Under the pieces are notes generated by a model. The model had not been told where the DNA came from and ran no database searches. It worked only from the letters and a program-made list of their open reading frames with translations. 64,000 nucleotides of DNA from JBBECE01 sp040881985 (GTDB taxonomy: Bacteria; Pseudomonadota; Alphaproteobacteria; Rhizobiales; Devosiaceae), in assembly GCA_040881985.1 (NCBI GenBank), contig JBBECE010000033.1, positions 14,388 to 78,387 on the forward strand, given 5' to 3'. Shown here in pieces: positions 43,696 to 51,705 of this stretch (the first letter of the stretch is position 1; the number at the start of each line of letters is the position of its first letter). Both the position numbers and the translations under genes were made by a program.

Positions 43696-43786
43696 TAGGC
43701 TGCCTGGGCTACTTGGTCAAGCGAATCCGGCTTCGATGCGCCGGGAGTTGGCCGCAGCAGCAGGGATCGGCTATAGAAGACCGCGC

Positions 43787-44479
43787 ATGACCAACGAAAC
43801 CAATTCCGGCCACGCCGCCTTGGTGCAGTTGCGGGCCTATCTCGCGCAGCACGATCCGCCCAGCAACGCCAAGCTCCCCCCCGAGCGCGAACTCTGCGAA
43901 ATCCTTGGCGTCTCCCGCGGCGACCTGCGCAAGGCTTTGGCGATTTTGCAAAGTGACGGGCAGATCTGGCGGCATGTGGGCAGAGGCACATTCGTCGGCA
44001 GCGGACCAATCGAGGAAATGGTGTCGCTTGCCGACATCGCCGGACGCACCAGCCCGACTGACCTGATGCGCGCCCGGCTGATCCTCGAGACCGAGATCGC
44101 GCGAGAAGCGGCATTGCAGGCGACACCCGACGACGTTCAGGCAATGCGCAGGACACTCGTACAGATGCGCGCCGCGGCAACTTGGCGGCAATACGAGAAC
44201 GCTGACAACCTCTTGCATCGGCAGATTGCTCATGCCAGCCGCAACACGGTGTTACTCGGCCTCTTCGACTCGCTCAATGCCATCCGGCGCGCCGTCGTCT
44301 GGGGCCGCTTGCGTAGCGAACCCGCCCGCCCGCCCGCCGATCATCACAGCTTCGCCGAACACGAGCACATAGTCGACGCCATCGAGCACCGCGATCTCGG
44401 CGCCGCCGCGGCGGCCATGCGCGAGCATCTGCGGTCGGTTGCCAGCCGGCTGCTCCCCATCCGCGTCGCCGCGGAGTAG
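43787..44479 (+). CDS. GntR/FadR-family transcriptional regulator
   Basis: A 230-residue regulator from an ATG at 43787. The winged helix is at about 12-75 (SNAKLPPERELCEILGVSRG, RKALAILQSDGQIWRHVGRG). The FCD domain carries LMRARLILETEIAREAALQA, NLLHRQIAHASRN and EHEHIVDAIEHRDLGAAAAA. It is divergent from the importer operon and should regulate it. Its 3' side is the start of the scar region. Confidence 0.9.
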   Translation: MTNETNSGHAALVQLRAYLAQHDPPSNAKLPPERELCEILGVSRGDLRKALAILQSDGQIWRHVGRGTFVGSGPIEEMVSLADIAGRTSPTDLMRARLILETEIAREAALQATPDDVQAMRRTLVQMRAAATWRQYENADNLLHRQIAHASRNTVLLGLFDSLNAIRRAVVWGRLRSEPARPPADHHSFAEHEHIVDAIEHRDLGAAAAAMREHLRSVASRLLPIRVAAE

Positions 44480-44593
44480 ATGCGGCGTGTTTGTGGCCGT
44501 CCAAGGGCTCAAGGTCTAGGAACCTCCACAGGACATTTGCTGTGCTTGGCGGCTCGTTTGGACCCCGTCACAGCAACCTATTGATCAGCTGGA

Positions 44594-44945
44594 TCACTCG
44601 AATGCCTTTCCAACTTTCCAGAGGCGCGATGCCGTTCGGTCGGCGCCGGCGACAACCACGTTGCTGCTGGACGACCTAGCGACGGAGCAAGTCAATGGAT
44701 ACGGCCGGCCTGATCCCCCGGTCTGCCGGCGCGTGCCGTTCACGTCCAGACAGATCTCGCTTTTCGTCGGATGGCCGACTTCCAGCGGCCGAAGCAACGA
44801 CGTACAAGTTGCGGAGAACTCGAAGATCTTGCCCACTTCCCGGCGACGACCCTGGTGTTTGGCGGCGCTTCGCAGATCGCGGCGGGTCATGTCGAGATCG
44901 CAGGCATGGGCGAATACGCATTCGAGTGCGTCAGATTCGGGGGTA
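44594..44945 (-). pseudogene. FAH-family hydrolase gene relic
   Basis: The reverse strand at about 44695-44930 reads ECVFAHACDLDMTRRDLRSA, EVGKIFEFSA and EVGHPTKSEICLDVNGTRRQ. It parallels DCVFGYAVGLDMTRRDLQGK, EVGKAFEHSA and RIGHPASGEIWLEVNGDRRQ of the intact gene at 39545-40249. A second scrap, LWKVGKAFE, lies at 44594-44623. Start, metal site and C-terminus are missing, so it is non-functional. It overlaps the antisense edge of the terminase relic. Confidence 0.7.
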
Positions 44946-44953
44946 ACGCGCCA

Positions 44954-45341
44954 GCCGCGGCCCGGCGCAAGGCGGTGATTGGGCTGGCCCGAGAATATCA
45001 AGCCCAGGCCATCCTGATCGAGGCCAGCGCCAATGGGAGCCCTCTCGTCGCCGATCTGCGTCATATCAACGCCCCTCCTACCCACACCAATTGCCGTGAA
45101 ACCGCGCGGCTCAAAGGTCGAAAGGCTTTCGATTCAATCGCATCGGATTGAGGCCGGCGACCTCAAACTTCCCGAGCAGGCCCCGTGGCGCGATGCATTT
45201 CTCGCCGAGATGCTCGCCTTCCCGAATGGTCATCACGATGATCGGGCCGATGCGCTGTCACAACTTCTAGGCTGGCTTGATTCGCGCTCTATCAGTCCCC
45301 CGCTGATTGGCTCTGCGCCCATCATAATTCTCGGATCGTGA
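44954..45341 (+). pseudogene. Phage terminase large subunit, C-terminal relic with frameshift
   Basis: The forward strand reads AVIGLAREYQAQAILIEASA and NGSPLVADLRHINAP, then shifts frame near 45077. It continues LPTPIAVKPRGSKVERLSIQ, IEAGDLKLPEQAPW and FLAEMLAFPNGHHDDRADAL. The GSKVER, LPEQAPW and FPN-HDD-DALSQ elements are the well-known end of TerL nuclease domains. The ATPase half is missing. It shows that a prophage or phage-derived island once extended here. Confidence 0.8.
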
Positions 45342-45729
45342 TTGGGTCATGCAACTGATGGACTTCTGCGTCAGAGTATAGAGGCGGTATCAGATCGCCG
45401 CGCCGGCAAAGGAGTCTGACTGAAAGCGCTCCATGTCGGCGCCGTCCCCGCCAAATTCGGAGCCGACGTGGATATCAGTTTCTCCTTTACTTCGCGGCAG
45501 GGCCATTTCGCCTGGTTCCGCGTCATGTCCAAGCAGATGCGCCCGAAAGCCAAAAAGTGCCAACCAATTTGCGCAGAGCTTGGCGCAATGATCACGCCAG
45601 GAATTGCCATCTCCCGATTGGACTTTTCCTGCAAAGCAAGTCTCACTTACATCGAGCCCGGATCGCGACCGGGCCTGTCCCGCTGCAAGCGCCAATCCCG
45701 GCCCTGATTTCGCAACCGGAGGCAACGGA
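45342..45729. other. Non-coding or decayed stretch between phage relics
   Basis: About 390 bp with no gene I can support. Short frames on both strands lack ribosome sites and recognisable products. One forward frame reads DVDISFSFTSRQGHFAWFRV near 45466, which may be another relic, but I could not name it. Confidence 0.4.
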
Positions 45730-45924
45730 ATGACAAAGTCCCCACCCCGAGGCAAATTGGCTGACCTTACGCAGCGCATGGGCGGCCGGGCCGGCGCAAA
45801 CCTTGAAGTCCTCCGCAACGCGACGAGATGGCAGGCCCGTACGGTTAAGGCTGCGATCAGCGGGCTGCGAAAAAGGGATACCGGGTCGAGCGCCGTGCGT
45901 CGCAAATGCTCGGCCGCGATCTGA
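45730..45924 (+). pseudogene. DUF3489-type small protein gene, frameshifted and cut by the repeat
   Basis: From an ATG at 45730: RGKLADLTQRMGGRAGANLE and VLRNATRWQARTVKAAISGL, the winged-helix-like pattern of DUF3489 proteins. These accompany DUF2924 and recombinase genes in phage islands. Near 45870-45874 an A5 run reads out of frame. One more A would restore KKGYRVERRASQMLGR, the expected continuation. The normal C-terminus is replaced at 45923 by the 371-bp repeat. It is a double-disabled relic. Confidence 0.65.
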
Positions 45925-46293
45925 TTCGATCTCGCGGGACGGTTCCTTCGAAAACCGTTCACAGCATCATGACCCATTCGCTTGCGCGCGAGTGGGCGCG
46001 CCATAAGGCTCCAGCCTCACCGACGCTCGAGCAAACGAAAGCCGCACCGAACTTTCGTCGTCGAGGTGAAGGAACACGGCCGGCCCATCCCGTTCGTTGG
46101 AGAACCACACCGATCGCGAAAAGCATTCGAAAACAAAGCCAGCCTCGTGGCACCGGTGATACCAACGCATCCCAAGGCCTAAAACGTCGCGGGTAGCACG
46201 ATGGGTCTGAAAACAGGAGTAGTGCAACTATTTGTTAATACACAGTAATTGGGATAAACTGGCGGTGGTTGTAGTCTGCCGCGAACCCGTCTC
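45923..46293. repeat. 371-bp direct repeat, copy 2
   Basis: Same unit as 36294-36664, with differences at its position 8 (A to T in the core) and three near its right end. It interrupts the DUF3489 relic on the left. On the right, 111 bp separate it from the intact secreted-protein gene, which is the paralogue of the relic beside copy 1. The reverse 86-codon frame is kept at 45967-46227 with two residue changes. Confidence 0.92.
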
Positions 46294-46404
46294 AACAATG
46301 CAATCGCGCGGTCTCCGGAGTTTACCGGAAAGTCGGCCAATTTCGGCACCGCGGGCCGAAATTGGCTCCGTAACCAAGCCGTTCATGTTCCGCTGCCGTT
46401 CGCG

Positions 46405-46848
46405 CTAGCCGGCGATTTCCCAACGCGTGCAGTCATCGAGCGTCTCGTCAATCGGCAGGCAGTCCCAGAGTGTTGCGGCAACCCCGTGATGGGAGAGCGT
46501 CTGTCGCACGAACAGGGACGACGACAGGCAGTAGGCCTGATCGCTGCGGCACACGAGGACAATGCCCGGCCTGAGCTCTGTTTCAGCGCTGTAGGCGAGC
46601 GCCTGACCGATGGCTTCCTTCCACTTGTCGTGCCAGTCGACCTCAATGGCGTGGGTCGGACTGATACAGTCGGCGCGCCGCTGCAGACCGAGGCGGATTT
46701 TCAGATCCAATCCGGCGCAGAACCGCTCGTGGTAGAAGCGCTCGGGGCGGGACGGCACGTCCTGAGCGCACGCGGCGCTGATGACTGATGTGGCAACAAT
46801 GAGCACAAGACCGATGACGGTTAAGTGCCGGGAGGGCCGCCAGGTCAT
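46405..46848 (-). CDS. Small secreted protein with a PD-(D/E)XK-like conserved core
   Basis: A 147-residue protein from an ATG at 46848, preceded by AGGAATTGG, with signal peptide MTWRPSRHLTVIGLVLIVAT ending SAACAQ. The core RRADCISPTHAIEVDWHDKW followed by KEAIGQALAYSAETELRPGI resembles a conserved uncharacterised family whose E-D-K pattern recalls PD-(D/E)XK enzymes. Six cysteines suggest disulfides in the periplasm. The function is unknown. A decayed paralogue sits beside the other repeat copy at 36665-36925. Confidence 0.65.
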   Translation of the reverse strand: MTWRPSRHLTVIGLVLIVATSVISAACAQDVPSRPERFYHERFCAGLDLKIRLGLQRRADCISPTHAIEVDWHDKWKEAIGQALAYSAETELRPGIVLVCRSDQAYCLSSSLFVRQTLSHHGVAATLWDCLPIDETLDDCTRWEIAG

Positions 46849-47046
46849 CGCCAATTCCTCCGAAGTTAGTTTCAATCGAGTGCGCAGAGAGCTTGGGTCG
46901 CACGCACCTGGGTGCATTGACCCCGTGCCTATGGTGATCGAGAGGGCTAGACCGTGCGTTCGAGCGAGACCGTCGCAAAGGACTTAGTCGCTACGTCGAT
47001 CTCATGTATCCTCGATTCAGCTGCCGAATGGAAGAAGGAGTGAGAC

Positions 47047-47340
47047 TTGCCGGACTATCCGGACGTTCGGCGCGCGCCGGCCGGACGGGATGTCGCCAGG
47101 CTTGCCGGGGTTTCGCAATCGGCGGTGTCACGGGCGTTCACGCCGGGCGCGAGCGTGGCCGAGGACACAAAGAACAAGTTCGTCATCGCCGCCCAGAGCC
47201 TCGGCTACATGCCAAACCTAGTGGCGCGGTTACTTGCGACCAGGCGGACCAATATCGTTGCGCTGGCGATCAGCAATTTCGAGAACCCGTTCTATGTACA
47301 GGTGGTGAAGGCGCTCTCCGACCGGCTGCACGGTGCGATT
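47047..47340 (+). pseudogene. LacI-family regulator, N-terminal fragment
   Basis: From a TTG at 47047 the frame encodes the LacI helix-turn-helix (DVARLAGVSQSAVSRAFTPG, EDTKNKFVIAAQSLGYMPN) and the start of the ligand domain (VALAISNFENPFYVQVVKAL). After SDRLHGAI near 47340 the family pattern ends, and 80 unrelated bases lead to a stop. The effector domain is lost, so this is a truncated gene at a rearrangement boundary. Confidence 0.75.
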
Positions 47341-47489
47341 CCTGAAAAGTTCGTTTGGGGAAACAGCCGCCGGTTTTGTCGAGAGAGGCAGCCTCGAAGA
47401 CTTGGCGGTCGAGCCGCTTAGGGAATGGATTTTGAAAAAGTGGCCGGCGGCGAAGTCTAGCTCCAGTAAGGTCAGGAACCGGCAAGCGG

Positions 47490-47520
47490 CCCCTCGTGGT
47501 TCGAATCCCCTTGTCCGCTC
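47490..47520 (+). other. tRNA 3'-end-like sequence (possible attachment relic)
   Basis: CTCGTGGTTCGAATCCCC followed by TTGTCCGCT resembles a T-loop plus acceptor end of a tRNA, but T-stem pairing is incomplete and no 5' part is visible upstream. It is right of the scar region and may be the remnant of an integration site. No tRNA gene is claimed. Confidence 0.3.
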
Positions 47521-47604
47521 TATTTTCACCGAACAATCGCGGCGACGAAAGAATTAGGGCCCTTAGGGCCAATTCACAGTTGGCGCTGACGAAGGCAGGC
47601 CTGC

Positions 47605-47943
47605 CTACAACGCCTCGATATCGGTCTCGCCGGTTCGGATGCGGGTCGCCGAGGCGAGGTCGAGCACGAAAATCTTGCCGTCGCCGATTTTGCCGGAGCG
47701 GGCGGCGGAGGTGATCGCGTTGACCGCCTTGTCGACCAGGCCATCGTCGAGCGCGACCTCGATTTTCGCCTTCGGCAGATAACTGACTTTGTATTCGGAG
47801 CCGCGATAGACCTCGGTGTGGCCCTTCTGGCGGCCATAGCCCCTGACTTCGGTCACCGTCATGCCGTGAATTCCGACGTCATTTAGCGCATCGCGAACCG
47901 CATCGAGTTTGTGTGGCTGGACGATAGCGACGATGAATTTCAT
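47605..47943 (-). CDS. glnK: Nitrogen regulatory PII protein
   Basis: A 112-residue PII signal protein. The T-loop EVYRGSEYKVSYLPK carries the uridylylation site Tyr51. B- and C-loop motifs VARSGK-like (SAARSGKIGDGKIF) and the C-terminal VIRIRTGE-like segment (ATRIRTGETDIEAL) complete the ATP and 2-oxoglutarate site. It is 15 bp after amtB on the same transcript, so it is expected to bind and gate AmtB according to nitrogen status. The opposite gene order (glnK first) is more usual. Confidence 0.95.
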   Translation of the reverse strand: MKFIVAIVQPHKLDAVRDALNDVGIHGMTVTEVRGYGRQKGHTEVYRGSEYKVSYLPKAKIEVALDDGLVDKAVNAITSAARSGKIGDGKIFVLDLASATRIRTGETDIEAL

Positions 47944-47958
47944 TCCGCGCTCCCAATC

Positions 47959-49170
47959 TTAAGGATTGTAGCCGGATTCGCCGTGCGAGGACTGGTCGAG
48001 CCCGGCGAGTTCGGCTTCCTCGGAGACCCTGAGCCCCACCAGGGCTTGCGTGATCTTGACGAGAATGACGGTGGCAACAATCGCCCAAACGGCGGCGCTG
48101 ACAACGCTGACGATCTGCACCCAGAATTGTTCCGGAACGCTTCTGGAGAGCCCGACGCCCGTCATGAAGTCGGCGGCAAGCAGGGCGGTGAGAATTGTCC
48201 CGAGCGCGCCGCCGAAGCCGTGCACCGCCAAAACGTCGAGCGCGTCGTCGATCTTGACGACGCGCTTGATGAAGACAACGCCCCAATAACAGACGAAGCC
48301 CGAGGCGAGGCCGAGGATGACGCCGCCGATCGGCCCGATATAGCCAGAGGCGGGAGTGACGGTGGCGAGACCGGCGATCGTGCCGGTGACAAGGCCAACC
48401 AGACTTGGCCGGCCGAACCGCAGCCACTCGATCGCCGTCCAAGTCAGCGAGGCGGTGGCGGCGGAAAGGTGGGTGACGAGCATGGCCATGCCGGCATCGG
48501 CGCCCGAGGCCAGCGCGCTGCCGGCGTTGAATCCGAACCAGCCGACCCATAGCATCGAGGCGCCGACCATCACCATCCAGGGCGCATGCGGCGGCTTTAC
48601 CTCGGCAGGAAATCCTCGCCGGCTGCCGAGCATCCAGGCGATGGTGATCGCCGAAACCCCGGCGGTGACGTGCACGACGATGCCGCCGGCAAAGTCGAGG
48701 ACCCCCATTTGCGCGAGCCAGCCGCCGCCCCAGACCCAGTGGGCGACCGGCGAGTAAACGATCAGTAGCCAGAGTCCGGAGAAAAGCAGCACCGCGCCGA
48801 ACTTGATACGCTCGACATAGGCGCCCACGATCAGCGCCGGCGTGATGATCGCAAACGTCATTTGGAACATGAAGAAGACCGACTCGGGGATGTGCGTTGT
48901 GCCATAGACAGCGCCGCGAGCGACCCCGCCAAGCAGCGCCTTCCCCAAACCACCGAAAAATCCCGTGCCCTCAGCGAAAGCAATGCTGTAGGCCGCGACG
49001 AACCAGAGAACCGACATCGCGCACGCGATCGAAATGCACTGCATCAGCGCCGACAGGACATTTTTGGTCTGGACAAGCCCGGCATAAAACAAGCCCAGAC
49101 CTGGCAAAGTCATAAACAGCACAAGCGTGGTCGCGGTCAGCACCCACGCGGTATCACCCGTGTCGATCAT
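47959..49170 (-). CDS. amtB: Ammonium transporter
   Basis: A 403-residue membrane protein with eleven expected helices, from an ATG at 49170 (MIDTGDTAWVLTATTLVLFM). Conserved Amt features are the first-helix GLGLFYAGLVQTKNVLSALM, DFAGGIVVHVTAGVSAITIA (with the pore Asp and His) and VHGFGGALGTILTALLA (second pore His). There is no long extra leader. It is co-transcribed with glnK; a sigma-54/NtrC promoter would be expected upstream, but I could not see a convincing TGGCAC-N5-TTGC element. Confidence 0.95.
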   Translation of the reverse strand: MIDTGDTAWVLTATTLVLFMTLPGLGLFYAGLVQTKNVLSALMQCISIACAMSVLWFVAAYSIAFAEGTGFFGGLGKALLGGVARGAVYGTTHIPESVFFMFQMTFAIITPALIVGAYVERIKFGAVLLFSGLWLLIVYSPVAHWVWGGGWLAQMGVLDFAGGIVVHVTAGVSAITIAWMLGSRRGFPAEVKPPHAPWMVMVGASMLWVGWFGFNAGSALASGADAGMAMLVTHLSAATASLTWTAIEWLRFGRPSLVGLVTGTIAGLATVTPASGYIGPIGGVILGLASGFVCYWGVVFIKRVVKIDDALDVLAVHGFGGALGTILTALLAADFMTGVGLSRSVPEQFWVQIVSVVSAAVWAIVATVILVKITQALVGLRVSEEAELAGLDQSSHGESGYNP

Positions 49171-49254
49171 GTTTGGCCCCCCGTGGCTGGGGAGAATACA
49201 CAACCCGAACGATTTGAAAATACGGGAGTTGGAGGTCCGGATGCGGGAGCGCGT

Positions 49255-49282
49255 TTGACATAATGGCGCAAAAGACTATGAT
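49255..49282 (+). promoter_or_regulatory. Sigma-70 promoter of the LacI/GH63 operon
   Basis: TTGACA at 49255-49260 and TATGAT at 49277-49282 with a 16-bp spacer give a near-consensus promoter. Transcription would start near 49289, inside the first candidate operator, 63 bp before the lacI-type ATG. Confidence 0.65.
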
Positions 49283-49286
49283 TCCG

Positions 49287-49325
49287 AAACGTTTGCAAAG
49301 AAATTAAACTTCTTTGCGAACGTTA
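49287..49325. promoter_or_regulatory. Twin LacI-type operators with 31-bp centre spacing
   Basis: AAACGTTT at 49287-49294 and the AACGTT centre of GCGAACGTTAA at 49319-49324 are CG-centred palindromes like LacI-family operators. Their centres are about 31 bp apart, close to three helical turns. Together they form a 13-bp inverted repeat with one mismatch, CGTTTGCAAAGAA / TTCTTTGCGAACG, at 49290-49322. This placement over the start site suggests autorepression. Confidence 0.6.
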
Positions 49326-49351
49326 AGAATGAAATCGTTTTGGGAGGAACG

Positions 49352-50395
49352 ATGCCGCCACCGGCCAGGACGCTCAAGGCACTCGCCAAAGAGTTGAATG
49401 TGTCGATCACCACCGTGTCGAGGGCGCTGGCTGGGCACGAGGAAGTTGCGCTGAAAACCCGCCAGCGCGTCACCGAGGCGGCGCGGACGCACGGCTACGT
49501 TCCGAACACCGCCGCACGAACCATGGTTTCCGGTCGCAGCGGCTTCGTCGGCTTCGTCTTGCCAGTTCGCGGCCCCAATCTCGTCGACAGTTTCCTCGGG
49601 GAATTCATCACCGGGTTAGGCGAAGGGCTGGTCCCGCGCGGCAACGACCTGATCTTGGCCACCGCCGCCACGCCGGAATCAGAACTGGCCGTGCTTCGCC
49701 ACGTCGTCGAATCAGGGCGCGCCGATGGCGTCGTCATCAGTCGCATCGCCGAATCTGACGAGCGCGTCCACTACCTGCTGCGGCGGGGCTTTCCGTTCGT
49801 CGCTCACGGACGGTTGCTCGACGACACGCCGGGCTACCACTGGCTGGACACCGATGGCGGCCAAGCTTTCGGCGAAGCCTTCGAAATGCTTTATACGCTT
49901 GGGCATCGGCACTTCGGCCTGGTTACCATTTCCGAGCCGATGAGTTTCCGGCATTTTCGGCAGAACGGCCTCGCCGATGCCATTGCGCGCCGCGGCGACC
50001 CCCGGGTCGTCCTCGACGTCGCCACCGCGCCGCGCTTCGACCTTGGCGCCCGCGTCGAGGCAGTTAGCCGCCTGTTGCGGGGGCCGCAACGTCCAACCGC
50101 CATCATCGCCTTGTTCGATGAACTGGCGCTCACAGTGATGGAGGAGGCGGCGCGGGCCGGGCTCGCCGTCCCCCACGATCTTTCGGTGATCGGCTTCGAC
50201 AATGTATTGGCGTCCGGTTACGCGCCGCCCGGCCTGACGACATTCGACGCGTCGATCCGCCAGGCATCGCGCGAAATCGCCCAAATGCTTGTCAGCGTCA
50301 TCGAGAAAAGGCCCGAGGAACCGCAAACGCGGCTCATCCGGCCGACATTGGTTGCCCGAGCCAGTCACGGCCCGGCACCGCGTAAGTCCCGCTAA
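49352..50395 (+). CDS. LacI-family transcriptional regulator
   Basis: A 347-residue repressor from an ATG at 49352 after GGGAGGAAC. The HTH and hinge are at residues 5-60 (TLKALAKELNVSITTVSRAL, ARTHGYVPNTAARTMVSGRS). The effector domain is of the periplasmic-binding type 3 kind (VIGFDNVLASGYAPPGLTTF near the end). It is the first gene of an operon with a CUT1 importer and GH63-like enzyme, 32 bp before the SBP gene. It probably represses the operon until the imported glycoside or its product binds. Confidence 0.93.
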   Translation: MPPPARTLKALAKELNVSITTVSRALAGHEEVALKTRQRVTEAARTHGYVPNTAARTMVSGRSGFVGFVLPVRGPNLVDSFLGEFITGLGEGLVPRGNDLILATAATPESELAVLRHVVESGRADGVVISRIAESDERVHYLLRRGFPFVAHGRLLDDTPGYHWLDTDGGQAFGEAFEMLYTLGHRHFGLVTISEPMSFRHFRQNGLADAIARRGDPRVVLDVATAPRFDLGARVEAVSRLLRGPQRPTAIIALFDELALTVMEEAARAGLAVPHDLSVIGFDNVLASGYAPPGLTTFDASIRQASREIAQMLVSVIEKRPEEPQTRLIRPTLVARASHGPAPRKSR

Positions 50396-50427
50396 CGACA
50401 GAGGTTTCCAAAGGGAGGACATCGACC

Positions 50428-51693
50428 ATGAAACCGACACTCAAACTATTGGCAGGCACAATCCTCGCCCTGTCATTTTCCGGTACCGCAAATGCGCAGG
50501 TACTTTTCTGGTCCACGCAAGCCAAGCCGGTCGAAGAAACGCAGAAAATGCGTGATCAGGTGTTGGCGGGCTTTGCGCCGGGCGCCGACTACCAACCGCA
50601 GGACGATGGCCCTTGGCTGACGCGCCTGCAGGCGGAACTCCAGACCAATTCCGGCACCATCGAGGTGCTGGGGGCCCTGCATGGCAGTTTCGTCAGTCTC
50701 TCCGCAGATCTCGTCGATCTGTCGGGAGTCGACCTGTCCGGGGTTGAGGTGAATTCGGCCTACAAGACGCTCGGCATGCTCGGCACCGGCGAACAGAAAT
50801 ACCTGCCTTGGATGCAAGCGACCTACATCATGGCCGCCAACAAAGAGGCGTTGCCCTTCCTGCCCGCCGGCGCCGACATCAATGCGCTGAGTTACGATGA
50901 ACTGCTTGGGTGGTGCAAGAACATCGCCGAGCAGACCGGATCGCCCAAATGCGGCTTCCCGGCGGGACCCGACGGCCTGAAGCATCGCTTCTTCCAGGGC
51001 TTCCTGCTGCCGTCCTACGCCCATTCGACGGTCACCAGGTTCCGCTCCGCGGAAGCAGAGGCGGCCTGGACCATGTTCAGGGACCTCTGGCAATACGTGA
51101 ATCCCAACTCGACCTCCTACGGCTTCATGCAGCAGCCGCTGCTGACCGGCGAAGTCTGGGTCGCCTTCGATCACGTGGCCCGGCTCGCTGACGCCTTCAA
51201 TCAGCAGCCGGACAACTTCGTGGCGTTCCCGGCGCCGGCCGGACCCGCCGGCCGAGGTTTCATGCCGGTCGTCGTCGGCATGGCCATCCCGCGGACCGCC
51301 CCTGACATGGCGGCAGCGGAAGCGCTGGTTGCCTACATGATGCAGCCGTCGACCCAGGTCGCAACGCTGCGCGCCACCAATTTCTTCCCGGTGGTGGCGG
51401 TTGATTTGCCCAACGACATGCCTAATTCGGTCAAGGTCTCGGGCGAGGCTGTCGCCGCCATGACGGGTGCTCCGGACGCCCTGCCGGCGCTGTTGCCGAT
51501 CGGTCTCGGCGATCTCGGCGGCAAGTTCAACCAAGTCTACACCGACACCTTCGAGCGTGTCGTTCTGGGCGGCCAGGACATCCGCTCGGCGCTCGATGAT
51601 CAGGCCAACACCCTGCGGGCGCTGATGATCGAGGCAAATGCGCCGTGCTGGGGTCCGGATGCGGCATCGGCGGGCGCTTGCCCCGTCGACTAG
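50428..51693 (+). CDS. CUT1 extracellular sugar-binding protein
   Basis: A 421-residue family 1 SBP with signal peptide MKPTLKLLAGTILALSFSGT ending TANAQ. It reads QVLFWSTQAKPVEETQKMRD, ALSYDELLGWCKNIAEQTGS and FMPVVVGMAIPRTAPDMAAA, consistent with an oligosaccharide SBP. A good ribosome site (AAGGGAGGAC) precedes it. It leads the transport part of the LacI operon. The GH63-like enzyme downstream suggests an alpha-glycoside such as a glucosyl- or mannosyl-glycerate or an oligosaccharide. Confidence 0.9.
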   Translation: MKPTLKLLAGTILALSFSGTANAQVLFWSTQAKPVEETQKMRDQVLAGFAPGADYQPQDDGPWLTRLQAELQTNSGTIEVLGALHGSFVSLSADLVDLSGVDLSGVEVNSAYKTLGMLGTGEQKYLPWMQATYIMAANKEALPFLPAGADINALSYDELLGWCKNIAEQTGSPKCGFPAGPDGLKHRFFQGFLLPSYAHSTVTRFRSAEAEAAWTMFRDLWQYVNPNSTSYGFMQQPLLTGEVWVAFDHVARLADAFNQQPDNFVAFPAPAGPAGRGFMPVVVGMAIPRTAPDMAAAEALVAYMMQPSTQVATLRATNFFPVVAVDLPNDMPNSVKVSGEAVAAMTGAPDALPALLPIGLGDLGGKFNQVYTDTFERVVLGGQDIRSALDDQANTLRALMIEANAPCWGPDAASAGACPVD

Positions 51694-51705
51694 GCCGACC
51701 GCTGT

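Noticed and set aside
47574..47600. Palindrome GGCAGGCCTGCC after glnK as a terminator
   Set aside because: A 12-bp perfect palindrome with no loop and no T-run. It could form at most a short stem, so a terminator call is not justified.
49171..49254. Sigma-54 promoter for amtB
   Set aside because: No TGGCAC-N5-TTGC-like pair was found in the expected place on the reverse strand, so I do not claim NtrC/RpoN control from this sequence.
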